A stretch of 6,395 bases of DNA from assembly GCA_044229775.1 (NCBI GenBank), contig JBGASH010000177.1, forward strand, positions 1-6,395, written 5' to 3'. Made by a program: the position numbers and the translations under genes. Below, one piece after another: positions 1-4,763 of this stretch (within the stretch, counting starts at the first letter, position 1; each line of letters opens with the position of its first letter). Origin of the DNA: JAHEYG01 sp044229775 (lineage in GTDB: Bacteria; Bacteroidota; Bacteroidia; B-17B0; Aurantibacillaceae). The notes beneath the pieces are model-generated. The model saw only the letters and a program-made list of their open reading frames with translations, made no database searches and was not told where the DNA came from.

Positions 1-69
1 AACCTGTACATTGCTGAATATCTCTATTACCGTTAACGGATAAGTAAATATTATTTCCTCGGCTTTCAT
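1..69 (-). CDS. Possible 5' end of an unidentified minus-strand gene, cut by the window edge
   Basis: An ATG at 69 (minus strand) opens a frame of 23 codons that is still open at base 1. The peptide begins MKAEEIIFTYPLTVIEIF and has an ordinary soluble-protein composition with no signal peptide. The fragment is too short to assign a family. Support is limited to the open frame, a reasonable start context without Shine-Dalgarno sequence, and the AT-rich space behind it, which would make it divergent from the gene at 403. A chance frame of 23 codons is quite possible. Confidence 0.35.
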   Translation of the reverse strand, partial: MKAEEIIFTYPLTVIEIFSNVQV

Positions 70-402
70 GGGTTTATTAGTGCTAACGTAAATTTGCAAT
101 TCCAGCTAAATTATCATATTGATAAAACCAAGAACTACAAGAATAATTCCATTAAATATTTTTTTATTTTCAGCGTTTAGACTAAATGTATATTAAAATG
201 AAAAACTGTTTGTCTTATCTTTTATGCAATATATTAGGATAAATTATTAAATATCTCATTAAATTATGGCATATTTTGTCCAACTTGTTCTGACAAAATA
301 CAAAGAGTTTTATCCGGACCATACCGATGTAAGTACAAGTGCTGGAAAATGTCCGTTTTAACTGGAATTAAAAAACTGAATAAAACTGTTTCTTTCATCA
401 CA
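70..402. other. AT-rich divergent intergenic region, no gene seen
   Basis: This stretch separates the possible minus-strand gene ending at 69 from the plus-strand gene starting at 403. It is very AT-rich and broken by stops in all frames. A minus-strand frame at 264-458 overlaps the signal-peptide coding part of the gene at 403 and is not convincing. I looked for the Bacteroidota promoter pattern (TTG, then TAnnTTTG) and found only imperfect matches, for example TATTTTG near 273-279 with one base too few and no well-spaced TTG. The promoters of both flanking genes probably lie here but cannot be fixed. Confidence 0.5.
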
Positions 403-900
403 ATGCAACGTATACTTAATCTATCAACCATTCTATTCTTCTTTGCATTTGCAACCAAGGCATATTCGCAAAATGAAAGTGATGCTAAGGAGGAAACGAT
501 GCTTAGGTTAACCTATAATATAGGTAAATACTATGCATTTCGTTGCCACGATTGTAAAAAAGGGGGCTTGTACGAAAGTGAGTTTACCTCTGACAATTTT
601 GTAATTACAGAGATGATTTACGGAAAAGATAGCATGTTATATGCCACAACAACCCTTGACCTCATCAAAGTTTACGATTACAAATTACAGCATTGCACCG
701 ACAATCTTTACCCATCTGCTAACTATTGCCTTTCATTCAGGTGCAATAACTGTTGCACTACTTCTGTTATTGGCAATAAACCAATAAAAAGTGATAGTAT
801 GTTGATTTATCTTAAACTTAGTAACTCATTAAAGTTACAAATCGTCAAGGAATTGGAGCGTTTAAAAAAACTGAGTAAGGATACCAAAGAGAAGTTTTGA
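403..900 (+). CDS. Small secreted protein, first of two tandem paralogues, function unknown
   Basis: The protein has 165 residues when started at ATG 403. An upstream in-frame ATG at 349 would put 18 polar residues before the hydrophobic segment, so 403, which begins directly with a signal peptide (MQRILNLSTILFFFAFATKAYSQ), is preferred. The mature part has many cysteines: C48 and C51 as C-H-D-C, C98, C109, and C114, C117 and C118 in CNNCC. Residues 103-108 read YPSANY and 130-139 read SDSMLIYLKL. The C-terminus (about 145-165) is a lysine/glutamate-rich helix. The next gene, 17 nt downstream, encodes a paralogue sharing YPSANY, C-N-x-C and the S-M-x-I-x-L-K-L stretch, so the two are probably co-transcribed. 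I do not recognise the family. The paired cysteines suggest disulfides or metal binding outside the cytoplasm, which is inference. Confidence 0.8.
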   Translation: MQRILNLSTILFFFAFATKAYSQNESDAKEETMLRLTYNIGKYYAFRCHDCKKGGLYESEFTSDNFVITEMIYGKDSMLYATTTLDLIKVYDYKLQHCTDNLYPSANYCLSFRCNNCCTTSVIGNKPIKSDSMLIYLKLSNSLKLQIVKELERLKKLSKDTKEKF

Positions 901-917
901 TACGAAAATTTTGAAGC

Positions 918-1361
918 ATGAGGCGCTGGTTTGCCGTTTCATTTATTTTCTTTTTGTGTGCATTCGCAACTGCCGGATACGCACAGGAAATCACTCATTC
1001 TAAAGTTGAAAACATTGAATTTATTGTTGTAATAACGGTTCACAGTTATTTGCCACAACATAGTGGTAACAACATCCCAAGTGAGTTAACCGTTTATCAC
1101 TCAGTAATGGCCGATACTTCATATTGGCGCACGGATAAATTTTTCAGTTCAAAAACATTTGATCTTAATAAAATTGAATCTTACAGATTATTGCTTCGTA
1201 AAAACGGAAAATACCCCTCGGCAAACTATAAACTGTTGTTTGAATGTAATGGTTGTGTAGCTGTTAGCACCCAATCGAATCCGAGAGGACGAAAGGCTAA
1301 TTCGATGGATATATTCCTTAAACTTGATGAGGCTGATAAGCCACCGTTTATTGAAGGTTAG
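918..1361 (+). CDS. Small secreted protein, second of two tandem paralogues, function unknown
   Basis: The protein has 147 residues and an ATG start. A signal peptide is clear (MRRWFAVSFIFFLCAFATAGYAQ), with cleavage expected near A-G-Y-A-Q. It matches the preceding gene product in its C-terminal half: YPSANY at 99-104, CNGC at 110-113 and NSMDIFLKL at 128-136, preceded in both by a D-L-x-K-[VI] segment (DLIKV and DLNKI). It lacks the upstream C-H-D-C pair of its partner, so only the CNGC pair is common to both. The N-terminal halves have diverged strongly. The 17-nt spacing suggests one transcript, probably after tandem duplication. Function is unknown. The gene converges on the SUMF1-type gene ending at 1432. 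Confidence 0.78.
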   Translation: MRRWFAVSFIFFLCAFATAGYAQEITHSKVENIEFIVVITVHSYLPQHSGNNIPSELTVYHSVMADTSYWRTDKFFSSKTFDLNKIESYRLLLRKNGKYPSANYKLLFECNGCVAVSTQSNPRGRKANSMDIFLKLDEADKPPFIEG

Positions 1362-1364
1362 AAA

Positions 1365-1381
1365 GTTTAGTGGAACTAAAC
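1365..1381 (+). terminator. Weak hairpin just after the paralogue pair, possible terminator
   Basis: GTTTAG and CTAAAC form a perfect 6-bp stem around the loop TGGAA, starting 3 nt after the stop codon of the gene ending at 1361. There is no T-tract behind it and the stem is AT-rich, so it is at best a weak termination signal. Position is the main argument. Confidence 0.25.
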
Positions 1382-1422
1382 AAGAACCATCCACAGAAAT
1401 TTTAACCAGATGTAACCTTCTC

Positions 1423-1441
1423 CGATTTAGACTATAAATCG
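1423..1441. terminator. Hairpin overlapping the stop of the SUMF1-type gene, possible terminator
   Basis: CGATTTA and TAAATCG form a perfect 7-bp stem around a 5-nt loop (GACTA). It lies in the 70-nt space between two convergent genes and covers the minus-strand stop codon at 1432-1434. A convergent hairpin could serve both directions, but there is no clear T-tract on either side. Confidence 0.25.
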
Positions 1442-2307
1442 CGTACCAGCCTAAATCCTGTTTCAAGGTCTGAACCATCCGGTTGGGACCAACCCCTAAT
1501 TGCTACACGGCAATTTTTTCCATTGCTGCGCCAAGAACCACCCCGTCTTATACGAAAATTACCCGTTGCCCCTCCTTTGGGGTTAACAACAGGTGCTGAA
1601 GTATAATCTTCGTCCACTTGCCAGTCACTGCACCATTGCCAAACATTGCCACTCATATCATATAACCCAAGTTCGTTAGGTATTTTTTGCCCAACAACAT
1701 GTGTAGTAGTGTCATCTTGCCAAGCCAAAAAGTTAATGGCATTACCGCCAGCAAATTTATATCCGCGGCTTTTATTTCCTCCTATTGCAGCATATTCCCA
1801 CTCAGCCTCAGTAGGCAACCGGTATTTTTTATTTGTCTTTTTACTCAGCCATTTACAAAATTCTGTGGCATCGAGCCAGGTTACTCTTATTACCGGTTTG
1901 TTACGTTCGTTTTCATTGTAAACGCTTCCATCTAAATTGTGTCGCCAGTTAATACCGGTTACTTTATTTTGCCATTTTTTTCCATCATAGGTGGGGCTCC
2001 ATCCAACCTGCTCCGCTCCGGTAACATAATTTGTTTCCTTTACAAAAACCTCAAACTCCTTAACGGTTACGGTATATTTATTGATATAAAAACCTTTAAC
2101 GGTTACTTTATGACTTGGCTTCTCCTCAGTATAACAATCAGCTTCCTGTTCTTTAGTGCAGCCTATGGTAAAGGTTCCTCCCTGAACCAGTACCATGTTG
2201 TTTTCCAATTTGTGAATAGTTGCAGTGCTTTCTGCCTCTTGAGCAAACAAAGAATTTATGCATAATGTTATAATCAAGAAAAAGCCATCACGTAATTTAT
2301 TTTTCAC
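1432..2307 (-). CDS. Secreted SUMF1 / formylglycine-generating-enzyme-fold protein, probably not a true FGE
   Basis: The protein has 291 residues and a GTG start at 2307. No in-frame ATG exists nearby, and the GTG leads straight into a signal peptide (MKNKLRDGFFLIITLCINSLFAQ). From residue 38 it follows the FGE-sulfatase (SUMF1) domain: MVLVQGGTFTIG (38-49), EEKPSHKVTVKGFYINKYTV (61-80), PVIRVTWLDATEFCKWLS (138-155), RLPTEAEWEYAA (163-174), GLYDMSGNVWQWCSDW (214-229), RRGGSWRSNGKNCR (254-267) and GFRLVRDL (284-291). True FGE oxidises a sulfatase cysteine with copper held by two cysteines (C336 and C341 in human). Aligning on GGS[WY], the second is kept (C266) but the first is serine (S261). 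A substrate-binding or other non-FGE role is therefore more likely, as in many bacterial family members. It lies 38 nt behind the 2825-2346 gene, probably in one transcript. The secreted location is inferred. Confidence 0.9.
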   Translation of the reverse strand: MKNKLRDGFFLIITLCINSLFAQEAESTATIHKLENNMVLVQGGTFTIGCTKEQEADCYTEEKPSHKVTVKGFYINKYTVTVKEFEVFVKETNYVTGAEQVGWSPTYDGKKWQNKVTGINWRHNLDGSVYNENERNKPVIRVTWLDATEFCKWLSKKTNKKYRLPTEAEWEYAAIGGNKSRGYKFAGGNAINFLAWQDDTTTHVVGQKIPNELGLYDMSGNVWQWCSDWQVDEDYTSAPVVNPKGGATGNFRIRRGGSWRSNGKNCRVAIRGWSQPDGSDLETGFRLVRDL

Positions 2308-2345
2308 AAGCGCATATGTTTAACGGCTAATTGTTTCTGGTTAAG

Positions 2346-2825
2346 CTAATCGCAACTCTGACTAAACAACTGCTTACATTTTTCTCTGTACAGCTTCCTG
2401 AACTCCACCTTACACGCGTTATCAGACCCAAAGTCACCCCAATCTTTTTGATAAGCAACGATAGCGAACCAATGTCCAGCGCGGTAAATTCTTAGTTTCA
2501 TTTCCTCGCCTGGTTTAAGATAAGGATTCAATTCGCCACTATTTTGATTGGGAAATGAATTGCTTACACTTTGAGCATTTTCAATTACAAGAATCCGTGA
2601 GCCTTTATTTTTAAGATGAACCCTGGTAGTTGTTTCGCTCAACATTTCCATTTGTATCTCGACTTCCTTAAATGCATTACTACAAGCAGGGCTGAAAACG
2701 GGTTTTTCTATATCTGTTTGAAACAATGACATAACCACCGGAATAATGTGAGAGGATTTTAAGACTAACAGCAAACTAAATATGAGAAATAAAACGAAGA
2801 AGAGTTTTGTAAATATACTTCGCAT
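2346..2825 (-). CDS. Membrane-anchored extracytoplasmic protein, function unknown
   Basis: The protein has 159 residues and an ATG start at 2825. Residues 6-23 (KLFFVLFLIFSLLLVLKS with its flanks) form a single N-terminal membrane segment or uncleaved signal. The rest is soluble, with alternating polar and hydrophobic stretches typical of a beta-sandwich: VEIQMEMLSETTTRVHLKNK (55-74), ILVIENAQSV and YLKPGEEMKLRIYRAGHW. The P-G-E-E-M-K-L-R-I part resembles strands of immunoglobulin-like folds. Cysteines at 48, 138, 150 and 158 could form disulfides outside the cytoplasm. I do not recognise the family. Its stop is 38 nt before the GTG of the SUMF1-type gene, so they probably form an operon and may act together at the envelope. 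The thioredoxin relic lies 63 nt upstream on the same strand. Confidence 0.7.
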   Translation of the reverse strand: MRSIFTKLFFVLFLIFSLLLVLKSSHIIPVVMSLFQTDIEKPVFSPACSNAFKEVEIQMEMLSETTTRVHLKNKGSRILVIENAQSVSNSFPNQNSGELNPYLKPGEEMKLRIYRAGHWFAIVAYQKDWGDFGSDNACKVEFRKLYREKCKQLFSQSCD

Positions 2826-2888
2826 ATCAAAAAAAAGAATTTACCATTCGCACCACTCCCAGCTAATAGAATAAAAAGGTTCGGAAAT

Positions 2889-3109
2889 CTATTCTTCGCA
2901 ATCTTTTGTTTTGTTCCAGAGTATAATTTTTAAACAATCCTGGCATGCCTCTACCGTTTTTGGACCACACCAAGTGGCAAATGTATCAACAAATAATAGT
3001 TTGTTTTGCTTTAGGCTTCTTTAATTGCCTTTTGAAAACTTCCGGAAGTAAAATTAATACTGAGATTTTTAGCAGAGCCTATGCATACGGCTATAAGCAT
3101 CTGAAACAT
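2889..3109 (-). pseudogene. Thioredoxin-family protein remnant, frameshifted and truncated
   Basis: A minus-strand frame from ATG 3109 gives 32 residues: a signal-peptide-like start (MFQMLIAVCIGSAKNLS), then INFTSGSFQKAIKEA, then a stop at 3011-3013. Shifting frame at that point gives KQNKLLFVDTFATWCGP, followed by KTVEACQDCLK, ending at a stop at 2889-2891. The joined reading SFQKAIKEA-x-KQNKLLFVDTFATWCGP is the classic opening of a periplasmic thioredoxin fold (helix, strand, active site), with the WCGP codons at 2961-2972. One missing base near 3010-3014 would explain the frame break. The active site is also damaged: WCGPC should follow, but the second cysteine codon is absent, giving WCGPK. 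The C-terminal half of the fold is gone. It probably once led the operon with the genes at 2825 and 2307. Confidence 0.65.
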
Positions 3110-3129
3110 GAGGGTTAAATTTCTAATAG

Positions 3130-3327
3130 TGTTTTATCTTTAAGACGTTAACCCCACACAATTTATTATGTTATAACAGATTTTTCTTCGGGATTTTAGG
3201 TATCCCCAACATAGGAACGGGCATTGCATTTGTTTTGATCATTTACAAATTTGGTAGACCGGCTCTAGGAGTAGGTACAACATTTTTTTCTGACAGGTCA
3301 AAAAAAAGTTCTTCGCTTTTTTCATGA
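3130..3327 (+). pseudogene. Coding-like stretch with a membrane segment, no start codon
   Basis: Between the stop at 3127-3129 and the TGA at 3325-3327 the frame stays open for 65 codons in AT-rich DNA. The translation contains FFFGILGIPNIGTGIAFVLI, then IYKFGRPALGVGTTFF and a basic, serine-rich tail (DRSKKSSSLFS). This looks like one membrane segment followed by a polar tail. No ATG, GTG or TTG begins it at a sensible place, and I do not recognise a family. Its TGA overlaps the ATG at 3324 of the next stretch (ATGA), as in coupled genes. It is either a relic or chance. Confidence 0.25.
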
Positions 3328-3454
3328 AAATTTTAACTTCATCCTACTATTTGTTTCATTTAATTGCGATGAGGGAAATGATGCAATGATTTATGGTTCA
3401 TGGCATTCAACAACCACCTCTACTCCTTTTGTCCAACTATATAAGCCCCAGTAA
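3324..3454 (+). pseudogene. Possible lipoprotein remnant with an early frameshift
   Basis: An ATG AAA at 3324 is followed, one frame over, by ENFNFILLFVSFNC and then DEGNDAMIYGSWHSTTTS, ending at TAA 3452-3454. Joined across a shift just after MK, this reads as a short lipoprotein signal (basic start, hydrophobic run, V-S-F-N-C lipobox-like end) and a polar mature part with G-S-W-H, a motif seen at the start of some small secreted beta-barrel domains. The protein would be only about 43 residues before the stop, so the rest is lost. Without an intact relative for comparison this stays a guess. Confidence 0.3.
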
Positions 3455-3593
3455 TCATGCAGCTATTCTAAGTGAAGACAGCCACGTATCGCAATGTCAC
3501 AAACATGTAATTCTGAACTGGCTTCGGATTAAACCTAGGCAAGCGAAAAAAATCACCGATTAGTTATTGAAGAAGAGTGGTGAGAAAATCAAA

Positions 3594-3659
3594 GTTTACG
3601 CAGATAAATACGCAACTAAAAAAACTTAGTTTTTTTAGTTGCCACAAAATTCTGTAAAC
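3594..3659. terminator. Perfect 14-bp hairpin inside a larger inverted repeat, likely terminator
   Basis: GCAACTAAAAAAAC (3612-3625) and GTTTTTTTAGTTGC (3629-3642) pair perfectly around a 3-nt loop. On the same axis, GTTTAC plus AGA (3594-3604, with a 2-nt bulge) matches TCTGTAAAC (3651-3659). The core starts 24 nt beyond the stop of the last small membrane-protein gene (3666 on the minus strand), where an operon terminator is expected. The stem holds a run of seven A and seven T, so it could act in both directions, though no separate T-tract follows the GC base. An alternative role as an element border or recombination site is possible but unsupported. Confidence 0.55.
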
Positions 3660-3665
3660 CGAAAT

Positions 3666-3806
3666 TTACGATTTCTTCGAAGGAAGTATTCCTGCATCCT
3701 TTGCAAAATTTGAAACAAATTTTGCGGTAACGATTACGCAAACAGTAAGCACGATGTATGTAACTGCTTTGCTGTTGATGATGTCTGACAAATTATTTTT
3801 GTCCAT
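3666..3806 (-). CDS. Small single-pass membrane protein, 46 aa, function unknown
   Basis: ATG at 3806 opens a 46-residue frame ending in TAA at 3666-3668. It starts MDKNNLSDIINSKAVTY, has one membrane segment at about residues 15-29 (AVTYIVLTVCVIVTAKF with its flanks) and a basic C-terminus (LPSKKS). The layout is a short polar N-terminus, one hydrophobic helix and a basic tail. It lies 61 nt downstream of another 46-aa membrane-protein gene on the same strand and 24 nt before a strong hairpin, so it is probably the last gene of the RHH operon. No Shine-Dalgarno is present; the leader is A-rich, as in Bacteroidota. Function is unknown: phage coat-like protein, small toxin and membrane component of a transfer system are all conceivable. 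Confidence 0.6.
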   Translation of the reverse strand: MDKNNLSDIINSKAVTYIVLTVCVIVTAKFVSNFAKDAGILPSKKS

Positions 3807-3867
3807 GTTGCAGGTTTGTTTTATACAGGTTTATTATTGTTAGCGCCTTTGTTTACCTCTGGCATTT

Positions 3868-4008
3868 CTATTTCAATTTGTCATCTGAATTGTAGAGGAC
3901 AATTACTACCACCGCTAAAGTGATTGTGGCAAATATTAAAAGTCCGCATCCGCCTCCATCGTTACCATTATTTTGCAGCTGTCTTGGAATATAGTGTTGG
4001 GTTATCAT
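3868..4008 (-). CDS. Small single-pass membrane protein, 46 aa, translationally coupled to the RHH gene
   Basis: ATG at 4008 overlaps the TGA of the RHH gene as ATGA (4005-4008), and the frame ends in TAG at 3868-3870. The protein begins MITQHYIPRQLQNN, has a glycine-rich stretch (NGNDGGGCG, about 14-22), one strong membrane segment at about residues 22-39 (LLIFATITLAVVVIVLY) and a short charged tail (NSDDKLK). There is no signal-peptidase-like site. The stop/start overlap is strong evidence that it is translated and made together with the DNA-binding protein. A similar-sized membrane protein follows at 3806. I know of no family for it. Coat-like, toxin-like or transfer-related roles are inference from size, topology and context. 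Confidence 0.65.
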   Translation of the reverse strand: MITQHYIPRQLQNNGNDGGGCGLLIFATITLAVVVIVLYNSDDKLK

Positions 4009-4421
4009 AGGTTGTCATCGATTTTAAATGAATGAATCATCAGGTTAAATACATCTTGAATACCATTAACGGTTACATCAATATTGTTGCCCTCGTGATC
4101 CGTAAAATGAAACTCTTTATTTTTCAGGCGCTTAAAAAAAGCTTCAAGCCTCGGACATTCATAGAACGCCAATTTTTTTTGTGCCGCCTCTAACTCTGAA
4201 TTTAACTGCCGATTTTTTTCACCCATCTGGTTATTGTTAGTGATGTAAGTTTCTAAATCTGTAAAGTCCGCAAGAAGTGCCTCAATGAATTCACTTACAG
4301 TAAACCCAAGTTCGCCAGCAATAGAAGACAGTTTTTTCTTCAATGCAGGGTTGCATTTGAACCCAACTGTTACCTTGTGGGCAGAGGCGGTTGGTATTTC
4401 TTCGTTTACTTCTGTATTCAT
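4005..4421 (-). CDS. Ribbon-helix-helix DNA-binding protein with coiled-coil extension
   Basis: The protein has 138 residues and an ATG start at 4421. After a polar N-terminal tail, residues 15-23 (HKVTVGFKC) fit the RHH beta-strand, 25-39 (PALKKKLSSIAGELG) helix 1 and 41-53 (TVSEFIEALLADF) helix 2, the fold of CopG/Arc/MetJ-type repressors that dimerise and insert the strand into the major groove. Residues 58-88 are heptad-like and charged, probably a short coiled coil. The rest (about 92-138) contains EFHFTDHEGNNIDVTVNGIQ, perhaps a small ligand or partner domain. Most RHH repressors are 45-80 residues, so the extension is unusual. The upstream region has two inverted repeats that could be its operators. 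Its stop overlaps the start of a small membrane-protein gene. Roles as autoregulator, copy-control or partition factor, or antitoxin are possible. Confidence 0.8.
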   Translation of the reverse strand: MNTEVNEEIPTASAHKVTVGFKCNPALKKKLSSIAGELGFTVSEFIEALLADFTDLETYITNNNQMGEKNRQLNSELEAAQKKLAFYECPRLEAFFKRLKNKEFHFTDHEGNNIDVTVNGIQDVFNLMIHSFKIDDNL

Positions 4422-4447
4422 AAAATGTATTTTGATGCAATATATCG

Positions 4448-4488
4448 GTAGCTAAGGTTTACCTTTTCAAGTAAAAACACTTAGCTAC
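4448..4488. promoter_or_regulatory. 9-bp inverted repeat upstream of the RHH gene, candidate operator
   Basis: GTAGCTAAG (4448-4456) and CTTAGCTAC (4480-4488) are perfect inverted copies separated by 23 bp, ending 27 bp upstream of the RHH start. Each arm contains the self-complementary TAGCTA, and the two copies are 33 bp apart, close to three turns of DNA, so both could be bound on one face. Short palindromic half-sites are typical of RHH repressors. As an RNA it could also fold into a leader hairpin. Binding is inferred from position only. Confidence 0.45.
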
Positions 4489-4501
4489 TCATAAACACAG
4501 T

Positions 4502-4529
4502 TTTTATTAGTTAATCGCGGTTAATAAAA
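4502..4529 (-). terminator. AT-rich hairpin after the HTH gene, possible terminator or operator
   Basis: TTTTATTA (4502-4509) and TAATAAAA (4522-4529) are perfect inverted copies around a 12-nt loop, starting 3 nt beyond the stop of the small HTH gene (minus strand). An overlapping near-palindrome, TTAATCGCGGTTAA (4511-4524), has a single mismatched pair. The AU-only stem would be weak as a terminator. The CGCG-centred palindrome could instead be a repressor site in the promoter region of the RHH operon. Confidence 0.35.
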
Positions 4530-4532
4530 TCG

Positions 4533-4703
4533 CTATGGTTCGCCAAGACGATCATAAATAGCCTGAACTTGCGTAGGGGTTAACACTCGTTTTTGTTTGC
4601 TCAGTTGTAATTCAGGATAATCTTTTATCCATTTTTTAAAAGTATTAAGGTGAACGCCATATTCACGGGCTAATTTTGATATAGTAGATGTTGTGGCTTT
4701 CAT
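4533..4703 (-). CDS. Small helix-turn-helix DNA-binding protein, 56 aa
   Basis: ATG at 4703 opens 56 codons ending in TAG at 4533-4535. Residues 7-27 (TISKLAREYGVHLNTFKKWI) are a textbook helix-turn-helix: first helix ISKLAREY, turn at G16, recognition helix VHLNTFKKWIKD. The second half (SKQKRVLTPTQVQAIYDRLG) is helical and basic. Such tiny HTH proteins are common in mobile elements of Bacteroidota, acting as excisionase-like or regulatory factors. It lies between the primase-helicase gene (stop at 4820, 116 bp upstream) and the RHH operon, all on one strand, so it belongs to the same module. A nested palindrome sits upstream of its start and may be its own binding site. The exact role, transcription factor or replication accessory, is not shown. 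Confidence 0.75.
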   Translation of the reverse strand: MKATTSTISKLAREYGVHLNTFKKWIKDYPELQLSKQKRVLTPTQVQAIYDRLGEP

Positions 4704-4730
4704 GGTAAATTTCAGTTAATAGTTATTTTG

Positions 4731-4738
4731 AAAAACTA
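4731..4738 (-). promoter_or_regulatory. Weak -7-like element for the HTH gene
   Basis: Read on the minus strand this is TAGTTTTT, seven of eight matches to the Bacteroidota pattern TAnnTTTG, 27 nt before the ATG at 4703. No TTG lies at the usual 17-23 bp further upstream, so it is a weak candidate. If correct, the nested palindrome at 4764-4805 would cover the upstream promoter region. Confidence 0.2.
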
Positions 4739-4763
4739 GAGTGTATCTATTTTATATTTCTTG

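Larger units (their letters stand above)
2826..3665. other. Gene-poor stretch holding decayed coding sequence
   Basis: No intact gene is seen in these 840 bases. On the minus strand the left part carries a frameshifted thioredoxin-like gene (2889-3109). On the plus strand two coding-like stretches lie end to end (3130-3327 and 3324-3454) without proper starts or in broken frames. The part from 3455 to 3593 shows only a doubtful 56-codon frame on the plus strand (3393-3563). The right end holds a strong inverted repeat (3594-3659). Together this looks like a graveyard between the envelope genes on the left and the mobile-element module on the right. Confidence 0.55.

Noticed and set aside
264..458. 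64-codon minus-strand frame
   Set aside because: It overlaps the signal-peptide coding part of the well supported plus-strand gene at 403 and has no recognisable features.
1188..1478. 96-codon minus-strand frame
   Set aside because: It lies opposite the conserved C-terminal half of the second secreted paralogue and overlaps the end of the SUMF1-type gene; a shadow frame.
1646..2265. Three plus-strand frames of 82-108 codons
   Set aside because: All lie opposite the SUMF1-type gene, whose motifs clearly fix the coding strand.
1432..2307. Calling the SUMF1-type protein an active formylglycine-generating enzyme or a gliding-motility GldK/GldJ protein
   Set aside because: One of the two FGE copper cysteines is missing, and there is no lipoprotein cysteine and no gld neighbour genes.
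3393..3563. 56-codon plus-strand frame starting MVHGIQQPPLLLLSNYI
   Set aside because: No recognisable domain, leucine codon choice unlike neighbouring AT-rich genes, and it sits in a stretch of decayed sequence overlapping the lipoprotein-like relic.
2058..4075. Repeated TAACGGTTAC (near 2060, 2097 and 4067) and the CCGTTAACGG palindrome near 31-40 as a dispersed binding site
   Set aside because: The three repeats encode V-T-V in the minus-strand proteins (GTAACCGTTA), so codon use explains them; the palindrome is a single 10-bp occurrence in a possible coding frame.
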